From Corynebacterium caspium DSM 44850 (GTDB lineage: Bacteria; Actinomycetota; Actinomycetes; Mycobacteriales; Mycobacteriaceae), in NCBI RefSeq assembly GCF_030440555.1, contig NZ_CP047118.1, forward strand, positions 62,001 to 126,000: a stretch of 64,000 nucleotides of DNA. The letters run 5' to 3'. The notes under the pieces are model-generated. The model did not search any database. It was not told the origin of the DNA and saw only the letters and a list, made by a program, of their open reading frames with translations. Positions within the stretch are counted from its first letter, which is position 1, and every line of letters starts with the position of its first letter. A program made the translations under genes and the position numbers. This document shows positions 43,583-52,228 of this stretch, one piece after another.

Positions 43583-44165
43583 AGCCCTCCCAAGCTGCCC
43601 ATTCGTTTTCTCGCTGCGGGGAGCTTAGGAAGCCTTGCGGGCCGCGTACTTGGCCATCTGGGAAAAAGAGCGCCCCATGGCCGGCAGCATTATAGCGAAT
43701 CACAGGGACTAGGTTCATGCCATCAAAGCTCAAAGGGGCATTAGGGCGCACATCCAAGCCGGCGATAGCAGCCAAAGTGGGGGCCAAATCTAGCGGGGAC
43801 ACTAACTCAGTGTTATGCCCGCCAGTTGCCACCCCTGGCCAATAAATGGCCATATTGCAAGGACTTTCCAGCAGGGAAGTAGTGGCGATAACCCCTGGGC
43901 AATTTTGGAGTTCGGCCGGGCTGGGTTCCTCTAAAAGCCGGAAAGTGTGCGGTCCGGCCACTGCGGTGGTTTCGGTAATGCGGTATCCAGCAGTGGCAAA
44001 AATATCGGTAATGCGGGTGCGCGGCTGTCGTTGATAGTACTGGCCAGTGAGGGTGGAGAGGCGAGCATCGGGGTAGCTAGCAGAGGGGGACCAGGCATTA
44101 GTGAAGCGCAAACCAGGTAAAAAGGCGGGGTCAATACGGGTAAACGTTGCTAGCGTGATATCCAT
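43557..44165 (-). CDS. Shrunken sulfatase-like protein
   Basis: A 202-aa protein, less than half the length of a sulfatase. ARLSTLTGQYYQR corresponds to the (C/S)xPSRxxLxTGxY signature, but the catalytic Cys/Ser is replaced (PDARLSTLTG) and the N-terminal metal Asp pair is missing. The late part SPLDLAPTLAAIAGLD and FDGMNLVPVI keep the family shape. It probably cannot hydrolyse sulfate esters: either a decaying gene or a protein with a new role. Its frame is intact and no frameshift is seen. Confidence 0.6.
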   Translation of the reverse strand: MDITLATFTRIDPAFLPGLRFTNAWSPSASYPDARLSTLTGQYYQRQPRTRITDIFATAGYRITETTAVAGPHTFRLLEEPSPAELQNCPGVIATTSLLESPCNMAIYWPGVATGGHNTELVSPLDLAPTLAAIAGLDVRPNAPLSFDGMNLVPVIRYNAAGHGALFFPDGQVRGPQGFLSSPQRENEWAAWEGFMKLGPLQ

Positions 44166-44182
44166 AGTTAGACTATAAACCC

Positions 44183-45439
44183 ATGACCACCTTCGAACTT
44201 GGCACTCGCCTGGAATTAAAAGATAAGCGCAGCAATGGGCGCACAGGCGTGATCCACACCCCGCACGGGGATATTGCCACCCCGGCTTTCATCCCGGTGG
44301 CCACTAAGGCAACAGTAAAAACCCTCACCCCGGAACAAATCCGCGAAACTGGGGCCCAAGCAATTCTTTCCAATGCTTATCACCTCTACCTGCAGCCCGG
44401 CCACGATATTGTGGACGAAGCCGGGGGAGTGGCCGCCTTTGAAAATTGGCATGGCCCCACCTATACCGATTCTGGTGGTTTCCAGGTAATGAGCTTAGGT
44501 GTGGGCTTTAAAAAAGTTTTGGCCATGGATACTGCTGGGTGGGAAGAAAAAGATATTCGCGCCACCAAACGTAAACGTATTGCCCATGTGGATGAAGACG
44601 GAGTGAATTTCCGCAGCGTAATTAATGGCTCCAAGCATCGTTTTACCCCAGAAATTTCGATGCAAATCCAGCATGGTTTGGGCGCCGATATTATGTTTGC
44701 CTTTGATGAGCTCACTACCTTGGTAGATACTCGCGAATACCAGGAAGATTCAGTAAAACGCACGCATCGGTGGGCACAGCGCTGCCTGGATGAACATGAT
44801 CGCCTCACTAGGTTGCGCGCAGATAAGCCACTGCAATCGCTGTGGGGAGTAGTACAAGGCGCCCAATATGAGGATTTAAGACGCCAAGCTGCCCGCGGTT
44901 TGGTAGAAATTTCTGATGCTGCCGAGGCTGCTGGGAAGCGTGGTTTCGGAGGTTTTGGTATTGGTGGGGCGCTAGAAAAAGAAAATTTGGGCACCATCGT
45001 AAGCTGGGTTACAGATGAACTTCCCGAATCTAAACCACGGCATTTGCTGGGGATTTCTGAACCAGATGATCTTTTTGCCGCCATTGAAGCCGGGGCCGAT
45101 ACCTTCGACTGTGTGGCTCCTACCCGCTTAGGTCGCCGTGGTGGCGTGTACACCCTAGATGGTCGGCTGAGCCTAAAAAATGCGCGCTTTAAGCGTGATT
45201 TCACCCCTGTGGATGCCGAACTTGGCGGGTATGTTTCGGAAAACTATACCCGCGCTTACCTGCATCATTTGATTAAAGCTAAAGAATTTTTGGCCGGCAC
45301 TTTATGCACTATGCATAATTTATATTTCATGATCACCTTGGTTGATCGAGTGCGTGCCGCTATTGCCGCCGGAGATTATGAAGCTTTCCGGGATGAATTT
45401 ATGGGACGTTATTACGCCAAGAGCTTACCCAAAGCTTAG
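44183..45439 (+). CDS. tgt: tRNA-guanine transglycosylase with altered zinc site
   Basis: A 418-aa TIM-barrel enzyme that swaps guanine-34 of GUN tRNAs for a queuosine base. Substrate motif YTDSGGFQVMSLG, GGFGIGGALEKE, nucleophile in FDCVAPTRLGRRG and the RAYLHHL segment are intact. The usual C-x-C-x2-C of the zinc site reads L347, G349 and S352 (AELGGYVSEN); only the His (H378) remains, with a spare Cys375. An extra segment of about 30 residues lies after SLG. Leaderless start likely (TAGACT, 8 nt). It lies tail to tail with the YhhQ-type transporter gene, 4 bp overlap. Confidence 0.9.
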   Translation: MTTFELGTRLELKDKRSNGRTGVIHTPHGDIATPAFIPVATKATVKTLTPEQIRETGAQAILSNAYHLYLQPGHDIVDEAGGVAAFENWHGPTYTDSGGFQVMSLGVGFKKVLAMDTAGWEEKDIRATKRKRIAHVDEDGVNFRSVINGSKHRFTPEISMQIQHGLGADIMFAFDELTTLVDTREYQEDSVKRTHRWAQRCLDEHDRLTRLRADKPLQSLWGVVQGAQYEDLRRQAARGLVEISDAAEAAGKRGFGGFGIGGALEKENLGTIVSWVTDELPESKPRHLLGISEPDDLFAAIEAGADTFDCVAPTRLGRRGGVYTLDGRLSLKNARFKRDFTPVDAELGGYVSENYTRAYLHHLIKAKEFLAGTLCTMHNLYFMITLVDRVRAAIAAGDYEAFRDEFMGRYYAKSLPKA

Positions 45440-46122
45440 GCATAATTTTCGCGTTTTTTCACCCAGGAGATAACCACATAAGTAACTGGGAGCAGTACCA
45501 CTTCAAGGCTGACTTTCCACACGAAGCCCACCGCAATATAGTTCAGCGCATCTGCGGTGGTGCTGATCCCAATTACTGAGGCCGCAATTAGGCAAAAGAG
45601 GATAGTATCGCCAAGCTCCCCAATGACGGTGGAGCCTAAAAGCCTAGCCCACAGGGATTTTTCCCCGGTGCGTTCTTTAATTTTGATTAGCGTCCAGGAA
45701 TTTAGCAGCTGGCCTACCAAATATCCGCTAAGTGAAGCGAGCACAATTTGGGGCACTACCCCTAAAGTGGTGGCAAATTCGTGCTGGTTGGGGTAGAAAT
45801 CAGCCGCGGGCAGTGCAATAGCTATCAGAAAGCTAAAAATAGCTAGCAGCATCGCCCCAAAACCAATATAGATAGCTTGGCGAGCCGCCCGGAAACCGAA
45901 ACATTCCGAAAGGACATCACCTAAAATATAGGCCACCGGGAAGAGGAAAAAAGCGCCATCAGTAACCAGGGGGCCGATCTGCACACCCTTGGTTGCGGTG
46001 ATATTGGAAATAATAAAAACAACTACAAATAGTGCCACTAACATCGGGTACAGAGATCGCTGCACAGGGACGAAAGTGGCGCGCCCAGACTTTGGGCTCT
46101 CAGATTCAGTATTCACCCCCAT
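45436..46122 (-). CDS. yhhQ: Queuosine precursor transporter (YhhQ/VUT family)
   Basis: A 228-aa membrane protein with six to seven helices. Conserved family segments: NITATKGVQIGPLVTDGAFFLFP, FPVAYILGDVLSECFGFRAARQ and the LGSTVIGELGDTILF motif. YhhQ-type proteins import queuosine precursors (preQ0, preQ1, or queuine in some bacteria). Start ATG 46122; a longer in-frame extension would cross the divergent gluQ start. Encoded between tgt and gluQ. Confidence 0.88.
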   Translation of the reverse strand: MGVNTESESPKSGRATFVPVQRSLYPMLVALFVVVFIISNITATKGVQIGPLVTDGAFFLFPVAYILGDVLSECFGFRAARQAIYIGFGAMLLAIFSFLIAIALPAADFYPNQHEFATTLGVVPQIVLASLSGYLVGQLLNSWTLIKIKERTGEKSLWARLLGSTVIGELGDTILFCLIAASVIGISTTADALNYIAVGFVWKVSLEVVLLPVTYVVISWVKKRENYA

Positions 46123-46138
46123 GATTCTAGGAGTACAT

Positions 46139-47092
46139 ATGCCCGCGGGCCGATACGCCCCCTCACCCAGTGGTGACCTACACGTGGGAAACCTTCGCAC
46201 TGCCTTATTAGCCTGGTTGGGGGCGCGCAGTTCGGGCCGGAAATTTGTGCTGCGCATTGAAGATATTGATGCCCAACGTTCCCGCCCGCAGTATGCAGCC
46301 CAACAATTAGCGGATTTGGGCGCGCTGGGCTTGGATTGGGATGGGGAAGTCCTGTGGCAATCTACTCGCTTTGCGGCTTACCAAGCAGCCTTAGAAAAAT
46401 TGCCACATTATGAATGCTATTGTTCCCGCCGCGATATCCAAGAAGCTGCCCGCGCCCCGCATATTCAACCCGGACGCTACCCCGGAACTTGCCGTGATTT
46501 AAGCCCCACCCAACGTGCCGCGCGCCGGGCAGAGCTTGCCGATGCCGGACGCCTCCCAGCTATTCGCCTGCGAGCTACGCAAACGCATTGGGAAATTACC
46601 GATGCCCTAGCTGGCCAGCACCAAGGCCCAGTAGACGATATGGTTTTGCGTCGTGGCGGCAAAGAACCAGGCTGGGCCTATAATTTGGCCGTGGTAGTAG
46701 ACGATAACTACCAAGGTGTGGATCAAGTAGTGCGCGGCGCAGACCTGTTAGATTCCGCCCCGAGCCAAGCCTATTTGTACTATTTGCTGGGCTTGCCGAC
46801 ACCTTCCTATATCCATGTGCCCCTAGTGTTAGGACCTACAGGCAAGCGCTTAGCCAAACGCGATGGGGCAGTTACGTTGCGCCAGCTACATGCAGCTGGG
46901 ATGACAACTGCGCAGGTATTGGGGCTTTTAGCGGCATCGCTGGGCTATGACGGCGGCGGCGGCGAAGCGCCCGCGGTGTCTGGTGTGTCCGGTGTGTCCG
47001 CGGTGTCTGGCATTAGCAGTGCGCAGGATTTATTGGCAGATTTTTCCTGGGAGCGTCTATCCACTGAGCCGTGGGTGTGGGGAATTGGCTAA
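46139..47092 (+). CDS. gluQ: Glutamyl-Q tRNA(Asp) synthetase
   Basis: A 317-aa truncated glutamyl-tRNA synthetase paralogue that attaches glutamate to the queuosine base of tRNA-Asp. It has the HIGH-like SPSGDLHVGNLRTAL, zinc residues in CYCSRRD and YPGTCRDL, and the KMSKS-like KRLAKRDG, and lacks the anticodon-binding domain. ATG 46139 follows AGGAG. The end carries a small repeat (VSGVSGVSAVSG, about 280-291). It supports the view that tgt and yhhQ next door act in queuosine metabolism. Confidence 0.92.
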   Translation: MPAGRYAPSPSGDLHVGNLRTALLAWLGARSSGRKFVLRIEDIDAQRSRPQYAAQQLADLGALGLDWDGEVLWQSTRFAAYQAALEKLPHYECYCSRRDIQEAARAPHIQPGRYPGTCRDLSPTQRAARRAELADAGRLPAIRLRATQTHWEITDALAGQHQGPVDDMVLRRGGKEPGWAYNLAVVVDDNYQGVDQVVRGADLLDSAPSQAYLYYLLGLPTPSYIHVPLVLGPTGKRLAKRDGAVTLRQLHAAGMTTAQVLGLLAASLGYDGGGGEAPAVSGVSGVSAVSGISSAQDLLADFSWERLSTEPWVWGIG

Positions 47093-47100
47093 AGCAAAAA

Positions 47101-47140
47101 CCAGGCTTAACCTGAGAAATTAATCTCGAGTTAAGCCTGG
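47101..47140 (-). terminator. Terminator after tRNA-Ser(GGA)
   Basis: CCAGGCTTAAC / GTTAAGCCTGG, 11 bp, with an inner CTGAGA pairing; minus-strand tail TTTTTG. It also lies 9 bp past gluQ and may serve both. Confidence 0.75.
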
Positions 47141-47149
47141 CTTCTAAAG

Positions 47150-47238
47150 TGGCGGAGGATGTGGGATTTGAACCCACGAGGGTCGTAAAACCCGCACGCG
47201 TTCCAGGCGTGTGACATAGGCCGCTAGTCGAATCCTCC
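47150..47238 (-). tRNA. tRNA-Ser (anticodon GGA)
   Basis: 89 nt with encoded CCA; acceptor GGAGGAT/ATCCTCC, anticodon loop CTGGAAC, long variable arm. Confidence 0.95.
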
Positions 47239-47329
47239 ATAGAGCCATAACGCAAACACAAGTGCTTGCGTCGTCCTTGGAAGATGATACACAAAGGGCA
47301 CGGGTTAGGACAAATCTTAAGTTATGCAC

Positions 47330-47335
47330 TATTAT
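47330..47335 (+). promoter_or_regulatory. -10 box of the SRP RNA gene
   Basis: TATTAT, 8 nt before the start of the closing helix of the RNA. Confidence 0.5.
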
Positions 47336-47341
47336 CAGAGG

Positions 47342-47431
47342 CTGGATCTCGCGCGGCGTGTATCTTGTGAACTCCCCCAGGGCAGGAATGCAGCAAGGGT
47401 CAACGGGCTCTACCGGGTGCGCGAGGTCCTC
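47342..47431 (+). ncRNA. ffs: Signal recognition particle RNA (4.5S, small type)
   Basis: The conserved core GTGAACTCCCCCAGG, GGCAGGAATGCAGCAAGG and GGGCTCTACCGGGTG matches bacterial SRP RNA. The ends pair as GGATCTCGCGC / GCGCGAGGTCC (47344-47354 with 47419-47429). It binds Ffh and targets membrane proteins. Confidence 0.92.
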
Positions 47432-47744
47432 TTATATTTTTCACTAGGGCATATTTTCCACTAGGGGTAGTGGGAAAAACAGGGGGAATAAATATCATTG
47501 CCAGAAGCTCGGCATCGTTAAGTATTGCAATATTGCGTAGATGAACTCCGATGGCGAAGGTGCAGCTGCTGCCGAGTAGCAAAAAACCAAAGGGGAGAGC
47601 TTGCGAAAAAAGGGGTGGGCATCTAAGAAAGATTAATTTTTCACCCTGGTATGCCTAAGTGAGGTAGTACGATAACAACTAACGTGATGTATTTAGCGTG
47701 ACCTCGACGCGGATTCGCAGCTAGCGGATCGGAAGGAAGTGCCC
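47432..47744. other. Intergenic region between ffs and aspT
   Basis: A hairpin TTTTCC-ACT / AGT-GGGAAAA at 47454-47478 may end the SRP RNA transcript. The right part holds the aspT promoter region and leader. I see no gene that can be supported. Confidence 0.45.
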
Positions 47745-49016
47745 ATGTCTTTGCTGGAGCTAAGCTCAGAAGAAAGAGCCGAAATCACCACCGCGGTTCG
47801 GCAGGCTTATGAGGATCTAAAAGCTAAAAATCTGGCTTTGGATCTCACTCGCGGAAAGCCCTCAGCTGAACAGCTTGATATTTCAGAGGAATTATTAAGT
47901 CTGCCCGGCGCAGGAAATCACACCACTCCTAGCGGTGAAGATGTGCGCAATTATGGCAATCTCACCGGTATTAAAGAGATCCGTAGTCTGTGGGCACAGC
48001 TGATTAATACTCCGATGGAAAACGTCATCGCAGCTGATTCTTCCTCCCTAAATATTATGTTTGACCTGGTCAGCTGGGCTACCACTTTTGGCACGGTTGA
48101 TTCACCGCGGCCGTGGGGGCAAGAAGAAGTAGTTAAATGGCTGTGTCCAGTACCAGGCTATGACCGCCATTTTGCGATCACTGAGCACTTTGGTTTCCAG
48201 ATGATTCCGGTGCCTATGACCCCTGATGGTCCTTGCTTGGAAACTGTGGCTGAGCTGCTAAAAGATCCTCAAGTTAAGGGCATGTGGACAGTTCCGATGT
48301 TTAGTAATCCATCGGGAGTTACTTTCACTGAAGAAGTAGCGCGCGCCCTGGCCAGCATGGAGGCTGCAGCTCCTGATTTCCGCATTATTTGGGATAATGC
48401 CTATGCCCTACATACCTTGACCGCCGAGGTCCCAGAGGTACTGCCGATTCTTGATTATGCTGCGCAGGCCGGTAATCCGAACCGTTTCTGGGTGATGTCT
48501 TCTACTTCTAAGATCACCCAAGCTGGTGCCGGGGTGGCCTTCTTTGCTAGCTCGACTGCAAACTTGGAATGGTATGGCAAGCACGCTTCAGTTCGCGGCA
48601 TTGGCCCCAATAAAGTCAACCAGTGGGCGCATGTTGAATTCTTCAAGGATCCTGCCGGGGTGCGTGCGGTAATGGATAAGCACGCAAAATCTTTAGCCCC
48701 CAAATTTGCGGCTGTGCTAGAGATCCTCGAAGAGCGCCTGGGCAAATATGAAATTGCGCAGTGGACTAAACCCACCGGTGGCTACTTTATTTCCCTAGAT
48801 GTAATGGATGGCACGGCCACCCGCGTAGTGGAGCTAGCCAAGGCCGCTGGCATTGCGCTAACTAGCGCGGGCAGTTCTTTCCCACTGGGCCACGATCCAC
48901 TGGATCGGAATATCCGCTTGGCGCCTTCTTTGCCACCACTTTCTGAGGTGCGCGAATGCATGGATGGCGTGGCCACTTGCGTGCTGCTGGCGGCCTTGGA
49001 GAAAATTCAGGCATAA
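47745..49016 (+). CDS. aspT: Aspartate aminotransferase, AspT type
   Basis: A 423-aa PLP enzyme of the actinobacterial AspT group (class I fold, related to MocR), making aspartate from oxaloacetate for the lysine/threonine pathway. TRGKPSAEQLD near the start, PVPGYDRHF, NPSGVTF, IIWDNAYALH (PLP Asp), the lysine in SSTSKITQAGAGVAF and the late Arg of NIRLAPSLP are typical. ATG 47745 follows GGAAGGA by 7 nt. The order aspT, small gene, dnaX, ybaB, recR matches other corynebacteria. Confidence 0.92.
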   Translation: MSLLELSSEERAEITTAVRQAYEDLKAKNLALDLTRGKPSAEQLDISEELLSLPGAGNHTTPSGEDVRNYGNLTGIKEIRSLWAQLINTPMENVIAADSSSLNIMFDLVSWATTFGTVDSPRPWGQEEVVKWLCPVPGYDRHFAITEHFGFQMIPVPMTPDGPCLETVAELLKDPQVKGMWTVPMFSNPSGVTFTEEVARALASMEAAAPDFRIIWDNAYALHTLTAEVPEVLPILDYAAQAGNPNRFWVMSSTSKITQAGAGVAFFASSTANLEWYGKHASVRGIGPNKVNQWAHVEFFKDPAGVRAVMDKHAKSLAPKFAAVLEILEERLGKYEIAQWTKPTGGYFISLDVMDGTATRVVELAKAAGIALTSAGSSFPLGHDPLDRNIRLAPSLPPLSEVRECMDGVATCVLLAALEKIQA

Positions 49017-49535
49017 GTGCACACAGATACTATTTATCAGTGGTTAGACGGAGTCGTTCCCGGAGGTTTTTCCAACCGGGTAAACGGCTCCTTTGCCATA
49101 GCTACTGGCAGCACCCCAACTGGCCAAGCCCTGGCCTGCACCCTAGATTTCCACCAAGTAGATACCGGCCTAGTTAATGCCGCTGACGGCGAAACCAGCA
49201 TCCGCTGCGAATTATTAACCCTTACCGAAGGCGGTCCGACGGCCATCGCAGAAGCTGTGCGCATCGTTAGTGCAGCTGCCAATATATTGCAACGTTCCCA
49301 GGGTGCTTTTGAAGCCCAACCAGGCACTTTATTAGCAGGTTTGGCCGCGGAGGCAGAGCTAGATTTTGCCGCTACACCCTTAAGACATGGTTTGTTGATT
49401 TCCCCGACGCTGTGGGGCGGACCAGTGCCGCAATACACCGAAGCCGAAGCTAAGCGACAAACCTTAGTGCTACAAGTAGTGCTACTCACTGCGGCCGAGT
49501 ATGAAACCGCCTTGCAAACCCGACAGGTAGGCTAA
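49017..49535 (+). CDS. Hypothetical protein between aspT and dnaX
   Basis: A 172-aa soluble protein, GTG start directly after the aspT stop with GGAGAAA in the aspT end, so translated by coupling. The last third (LLISPTLWGGPVPQYTEAEA... then LQVVLLTAAEYE) has the strand-loop-strand look of suppressor-of-fused (SUFU)-like immunity or stress proteins, but this is a weak likeness. Function unknown. The end of the gene carries the dnaX promoter. Confidence 0.65.
   Translation: MHTDTIYQWLDGVVPGGFSNRVNGSFAIATGSTPTGQALACTLDFHQVDTGLVNAADGETSIRCELLTLTEGGPTAIAEAVRIVSAAANILQRSQGAFEAQPGTLLAGLAAEAELDFAATPLRHGLLISPTLWGGPVPQYTEAEAKRQTLVLQVVLLTAAEYETALQTRQVG
49528..49533 (+). promoter_or_regulatory. -10 box of dnaX inside the preceding gene
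   Basis: TAGGCT, 7 nt before the dnaX GTG and ending on the first base of the upstream TAA; implies a leaderless dnaX mRNA. Confidence 0.5.
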
Positions 49536-49540
49536 CCACC

Positions 49541-51805
49541 GTGTCGCTTTACCGTAAATATCGTCCAGCCTCCTTTGCGGAGGTCGTCGGCCAAGAACAG
49601 GTCACTGTCCCGTTATCGCATGCTTTAGATAATGGGCGCATCAATCACGCCTACCTATTTTCTGGGCCGCGCGGCACCGGTAAAACTTCCTCAGCGCGCA
49701 TCCTGGCACGCTCCCTAAATTGTGTGCAAGGGCCGACCTCCACCCCGTGCGGGGTATGCCCTTCTTGTATTTCGCTTAGCCCCGGCGGGCCTGGGAACCT
49801 AGATGTCACCGAACTCGATGCCGCCAGCCATAACGGGGTCGAAGATATGCGTGACCTGCGCGATCGCGCCTACTATGCCCCTGGGGAATCGCGGTACCGG
49901 GTATTTATAATCGATGAAGCCCACATGATTTCCAATGCCGGGGCCAATGCACTGCTCAAGGTAGTAGAAGAGCCCCCAGAGCATCTGATCTTCATTTTTG
50001 CCACCACTGAGCCCGAAAAAATCATTGGCACCATCCGTTCCCGTACCCATCATTACCCCTTCCGACTGCTAAGCCCGCAGTCAATGAAATACCTGCTTAA
50101 GCGCACCGCAGAAGCTGAAAACATGCAGGTAGAAGATGCCGTTTATCCGCTCGTGATCCGCGCCGGGGGAGGTAGCCCCCGCGATAGCCTTTCCATATTG
50201 GATCAGTTGCTTTCAGGCTCCGGCAAAGACGGCCTCACCTATGAAGAAGCCCTCCCACTGCTAGGCGTAACCGACCTCTCCTTACTTGATTCCATAATTG
50301 AAGCCCTCGCTGACCTGGATAAACCCGCCCTATTTTCCACCATCAACCAGATCATCGAAGAAGGCATTGAACCGCGGCGCTTCATCACAGATCTCCTAGA
50401 TCGCCTCCGTGATCTCATGGTGCTCCAAGCAGTTCCCGATGCCATCAGCATGGAATTAGTTGATGCCCCCACAGATCGCGCCGCCATCCTCCAGGCCCAA
50501 GCCGCCCGATTCACTGGCCCGCGCATCACCCGGCTAGCCGAAGAAGTAAATAAACGCATCTCTGACCTGCGCGGAGCCACCAGCCCACGCCTGCTCCTAG
50601 AAATCCTTTTTGCACATTTAGTGCAACCAGCCAGCAGCCCTACTGTTGGCGGTGCTGGAGTTGGTAGTACTGCAGATGGCGGTATAAGTGGTGGTGGCGG
50701 TGCTACTGGCGGTGCTACTGGCAGTGGCCTAAGCGCCGCAGTAGATGCCGCTATGCGCGCGGTTCGGGGTAATTCCGAGACCGCGCCTGCTGCGGTGCCT
50801 CCGGTTTCAGCGGCGTCGCAAATTCCCAAGCCACCACAAGAAAGCCGAGCAGCCCAGATTGCTCGCGAACTAGCCGCTCAAAAAGCCCGTCAAGCTGAGG
50901 AAAAGGCGCCCGCGTCAGCGGCCTCGCCCGCAGCTGCAGCAGTACCTGCAGCACCTGCAGAAGCTACGGAGGCCGTGGCACCTGCTGGCCCAGAGGTTTC
51001 TGTCGATAAGCTTTTGGAATTAGCACGGGAATCGTGGATTCGCATTAAAGAAGAAGTGGGCAAAGTTAATCGAGTGGCCGGGATTATGCTGGCAGAGGCC
51101 AAAATTCTGGGGATTCGGGAAAATACTTTGGTCATCGGGCACAGTACTGGGGCGCTTGCGGCGCGCTTGAATGCAGACCCAAATAATGCTGATTTGCGCA
51201 AAATAGTCTCCCAATATTTAGGCCAAGATCTAGCCGTGGAATGCGTAGTTGGCACAGATCCCGCGAAATTGGGTTTTAGCACCGCTGCTTCCGACACCGC
51301 CCAAAAAGTGTGGAATCCAGGTGCTGCAGAAAAAGCGAAAACAGCTGCAGCTGCGGTTCCGGCAACACCAACACCAACACCGGCGCCAGCACCCGCGTCG
51401 ACACCTGAGCCAGCACCAACCCCCGCGTCGGCACCGGAAAAATCTGTATGGGGTGAACCAACCCCGGTGGGGAAGCAACCGGTTCCGCCAAGAAAGCCGC
51501 CGGTAGCGACACCTCCAGCACCTCCAGCACCTACTACTCCCGCGCCAACCCCAACCGCGTCGCCCGCACCAACCGCGCCGCCGGTACCTGCGCAAATATC
51601 GCAGCGCGCGCCGGCACCTGAGAGTGTTCCGTTGCCCCCAGAGCCAGATTTAGAGGAGGAGGAAGATCCCGGTTATTACGGTTATGAGGAAGAAGACGCT
51701 GCATCGGCGGAAGACTCAGGCAGCCCCGGGGTTTTTGATCGACGCGATGCTATGACTGTGGCTAAGGATTTAATTAAGGAACAACTCGGGGCTACCGAAA
51801 TTTAA
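49541..51805 (+). CDS. dnaX: DNA polymerase III subunits gamma/tau
   Basis: A 754-aa clamp-loader ATPase. Walker A SGPRGTGKTSSA (about 41-52), zinc cysteines CGVCPSC, DEAH (IIDEAHM) and SRC-like TIRSRTHHYPF. Domain III ends near 365. A Gly-rich linker, then a tau-type domain (about 485-585), a long Pro/Ala-rich tract (about 590-700) and an acidic end EEEEDPGYYGYEEEDAA complete the protein. No slippery A/T run for a frameshifted gamma was found. Confidence 0.93.
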   Translation: MSLYRKYRPASFAEVVGQEQVTVPLSHALDNGRINHAYLFSGPRGTGKTSSARILARSLNCVQGPTSTPCGVCPSCISLSPGGPGNLDVTELDAASHNGVEDMRDLRDRAYYAPGESRYRVFIIDEAHMISNAGANALLKVVEEPPEHLIFIFATTEPEKIIGTIRSRTHHYPFRLLSPQSMKYLLKRTAEAENMQVEDAVYPLVIRAGGGSPRDSLSILDQLLSGSGKDGLTYEEALPLLGVTDLSLLDSIIEALADLDKPALFSTINQIIEEGIEPRRFITDLLDRLRDLMVLQAVPDAISMELVDAPTDRAAILQAQAARFTGPRITRLAEEVNKRISDLRGATSPRLLLEILFAHLVQPASSPTVGGAGVGSTADGGISGGGGATGGATGSGLSAAVDAAMRAVRGNSETAPAAVPPVSAASQIPKPPQESRAAQIARELAAQKARQAEEKAPASAASPAAAAVPAAPAEATEAVAPAGPEVSVDKLLELARESWIRIKEEVGKVNRVAGIMLAEAKILGIRENTLVIGHSTGALAARLNADPNNADLRKIVSQYLGQDLAVECVVGTDPAKLGFSTAASDTAQKVWNPGAAEKAKTAAAAVPATPTPTPAPAPASTPEPAPTPASAPEKSVWGEPTPVGKQPVPPRKPPVATPPAPPAPTTPAPTPTASPAPTAPPVPAQISQRAPAPESVPLPPEPDLEEEEDPGYYGYEEEDAASAEDSGSPGVFDRRDAMTVAKDLIKEQLGATEI

Positions 51806-51886
51806 GGTATGGGTAAGCGCCCAAAATTGGAGCCGTAGCAGTACACTGGTGCGTTAGTTAAAACACTTAAGAAAGGTAATCCCAAT

Positions 51887-52219
51887 ATGAGCAATTCTCT
51901 TCCCGATATGCAGCAGATCCTGGCTCAGGCGCAGGATATGCAAAACCAGATGGAAGCCGCCCAGCAGGAGATTCTGGCCACAGAGATCGTAGGTCAAGCT
52001 GGTAACGGATTAGTGAAGATCACCATGACCGGTGGCGGCCAGGTTAAGGAAGTAGCAATTGATCCTTCTGTAGTTGATCCAGAAGATATTGAAACCTTGC
52101 AGGATCTCATCGCGGGGGCATTTACCGATGGCCATGTGCGCATTGGCACTCTGGTAGAAGAAAAAATGGGCCCGCTATCCCAGGGCCTTGGCGGCGATAT
52201 CGGTTCGCTTTTCGGCTAA
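51887..52219 (+). CDS. ybaB: YbaB/EbfC nucleoid-associated protein
   Basis: A 110-aa DNA-binding protein, usual length. N-terminal coiled coil with LPDMQQILAQAQDMQNQME and the core VKEVAIDPSVVDPEDIETLQDLI. It sits between dnaX and recR as in most bacteria and may help DNA repair or nucleoid structure. GAAAGG precedes the ATG. Confidence 0.92.
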   Translation: MSNSLPDMQQILAQAQDMQNQMEAAQQEILATEIVGQAGNGLVKITMTGGGQVKEVAIDPSVVDPEDIETLQDLIAGAFTDGHVRIGTLVEEKMGPLSQGLGGDIGSLFG

Positions 52220-52228
52220 ACCTTGCTT

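Noticed and set aside
45989..46138. N-terminal extension of gluQ
   Set aside because: It is antisense to the yhhQ start region; ATG 46139 has a proper ribosome site and starts at the family N-terminus.
47400..47582. A 60-codon minus-strand frame next to the SRP RNA
   Set aside because: It overlaps the SRP RNA gene and has no start context.
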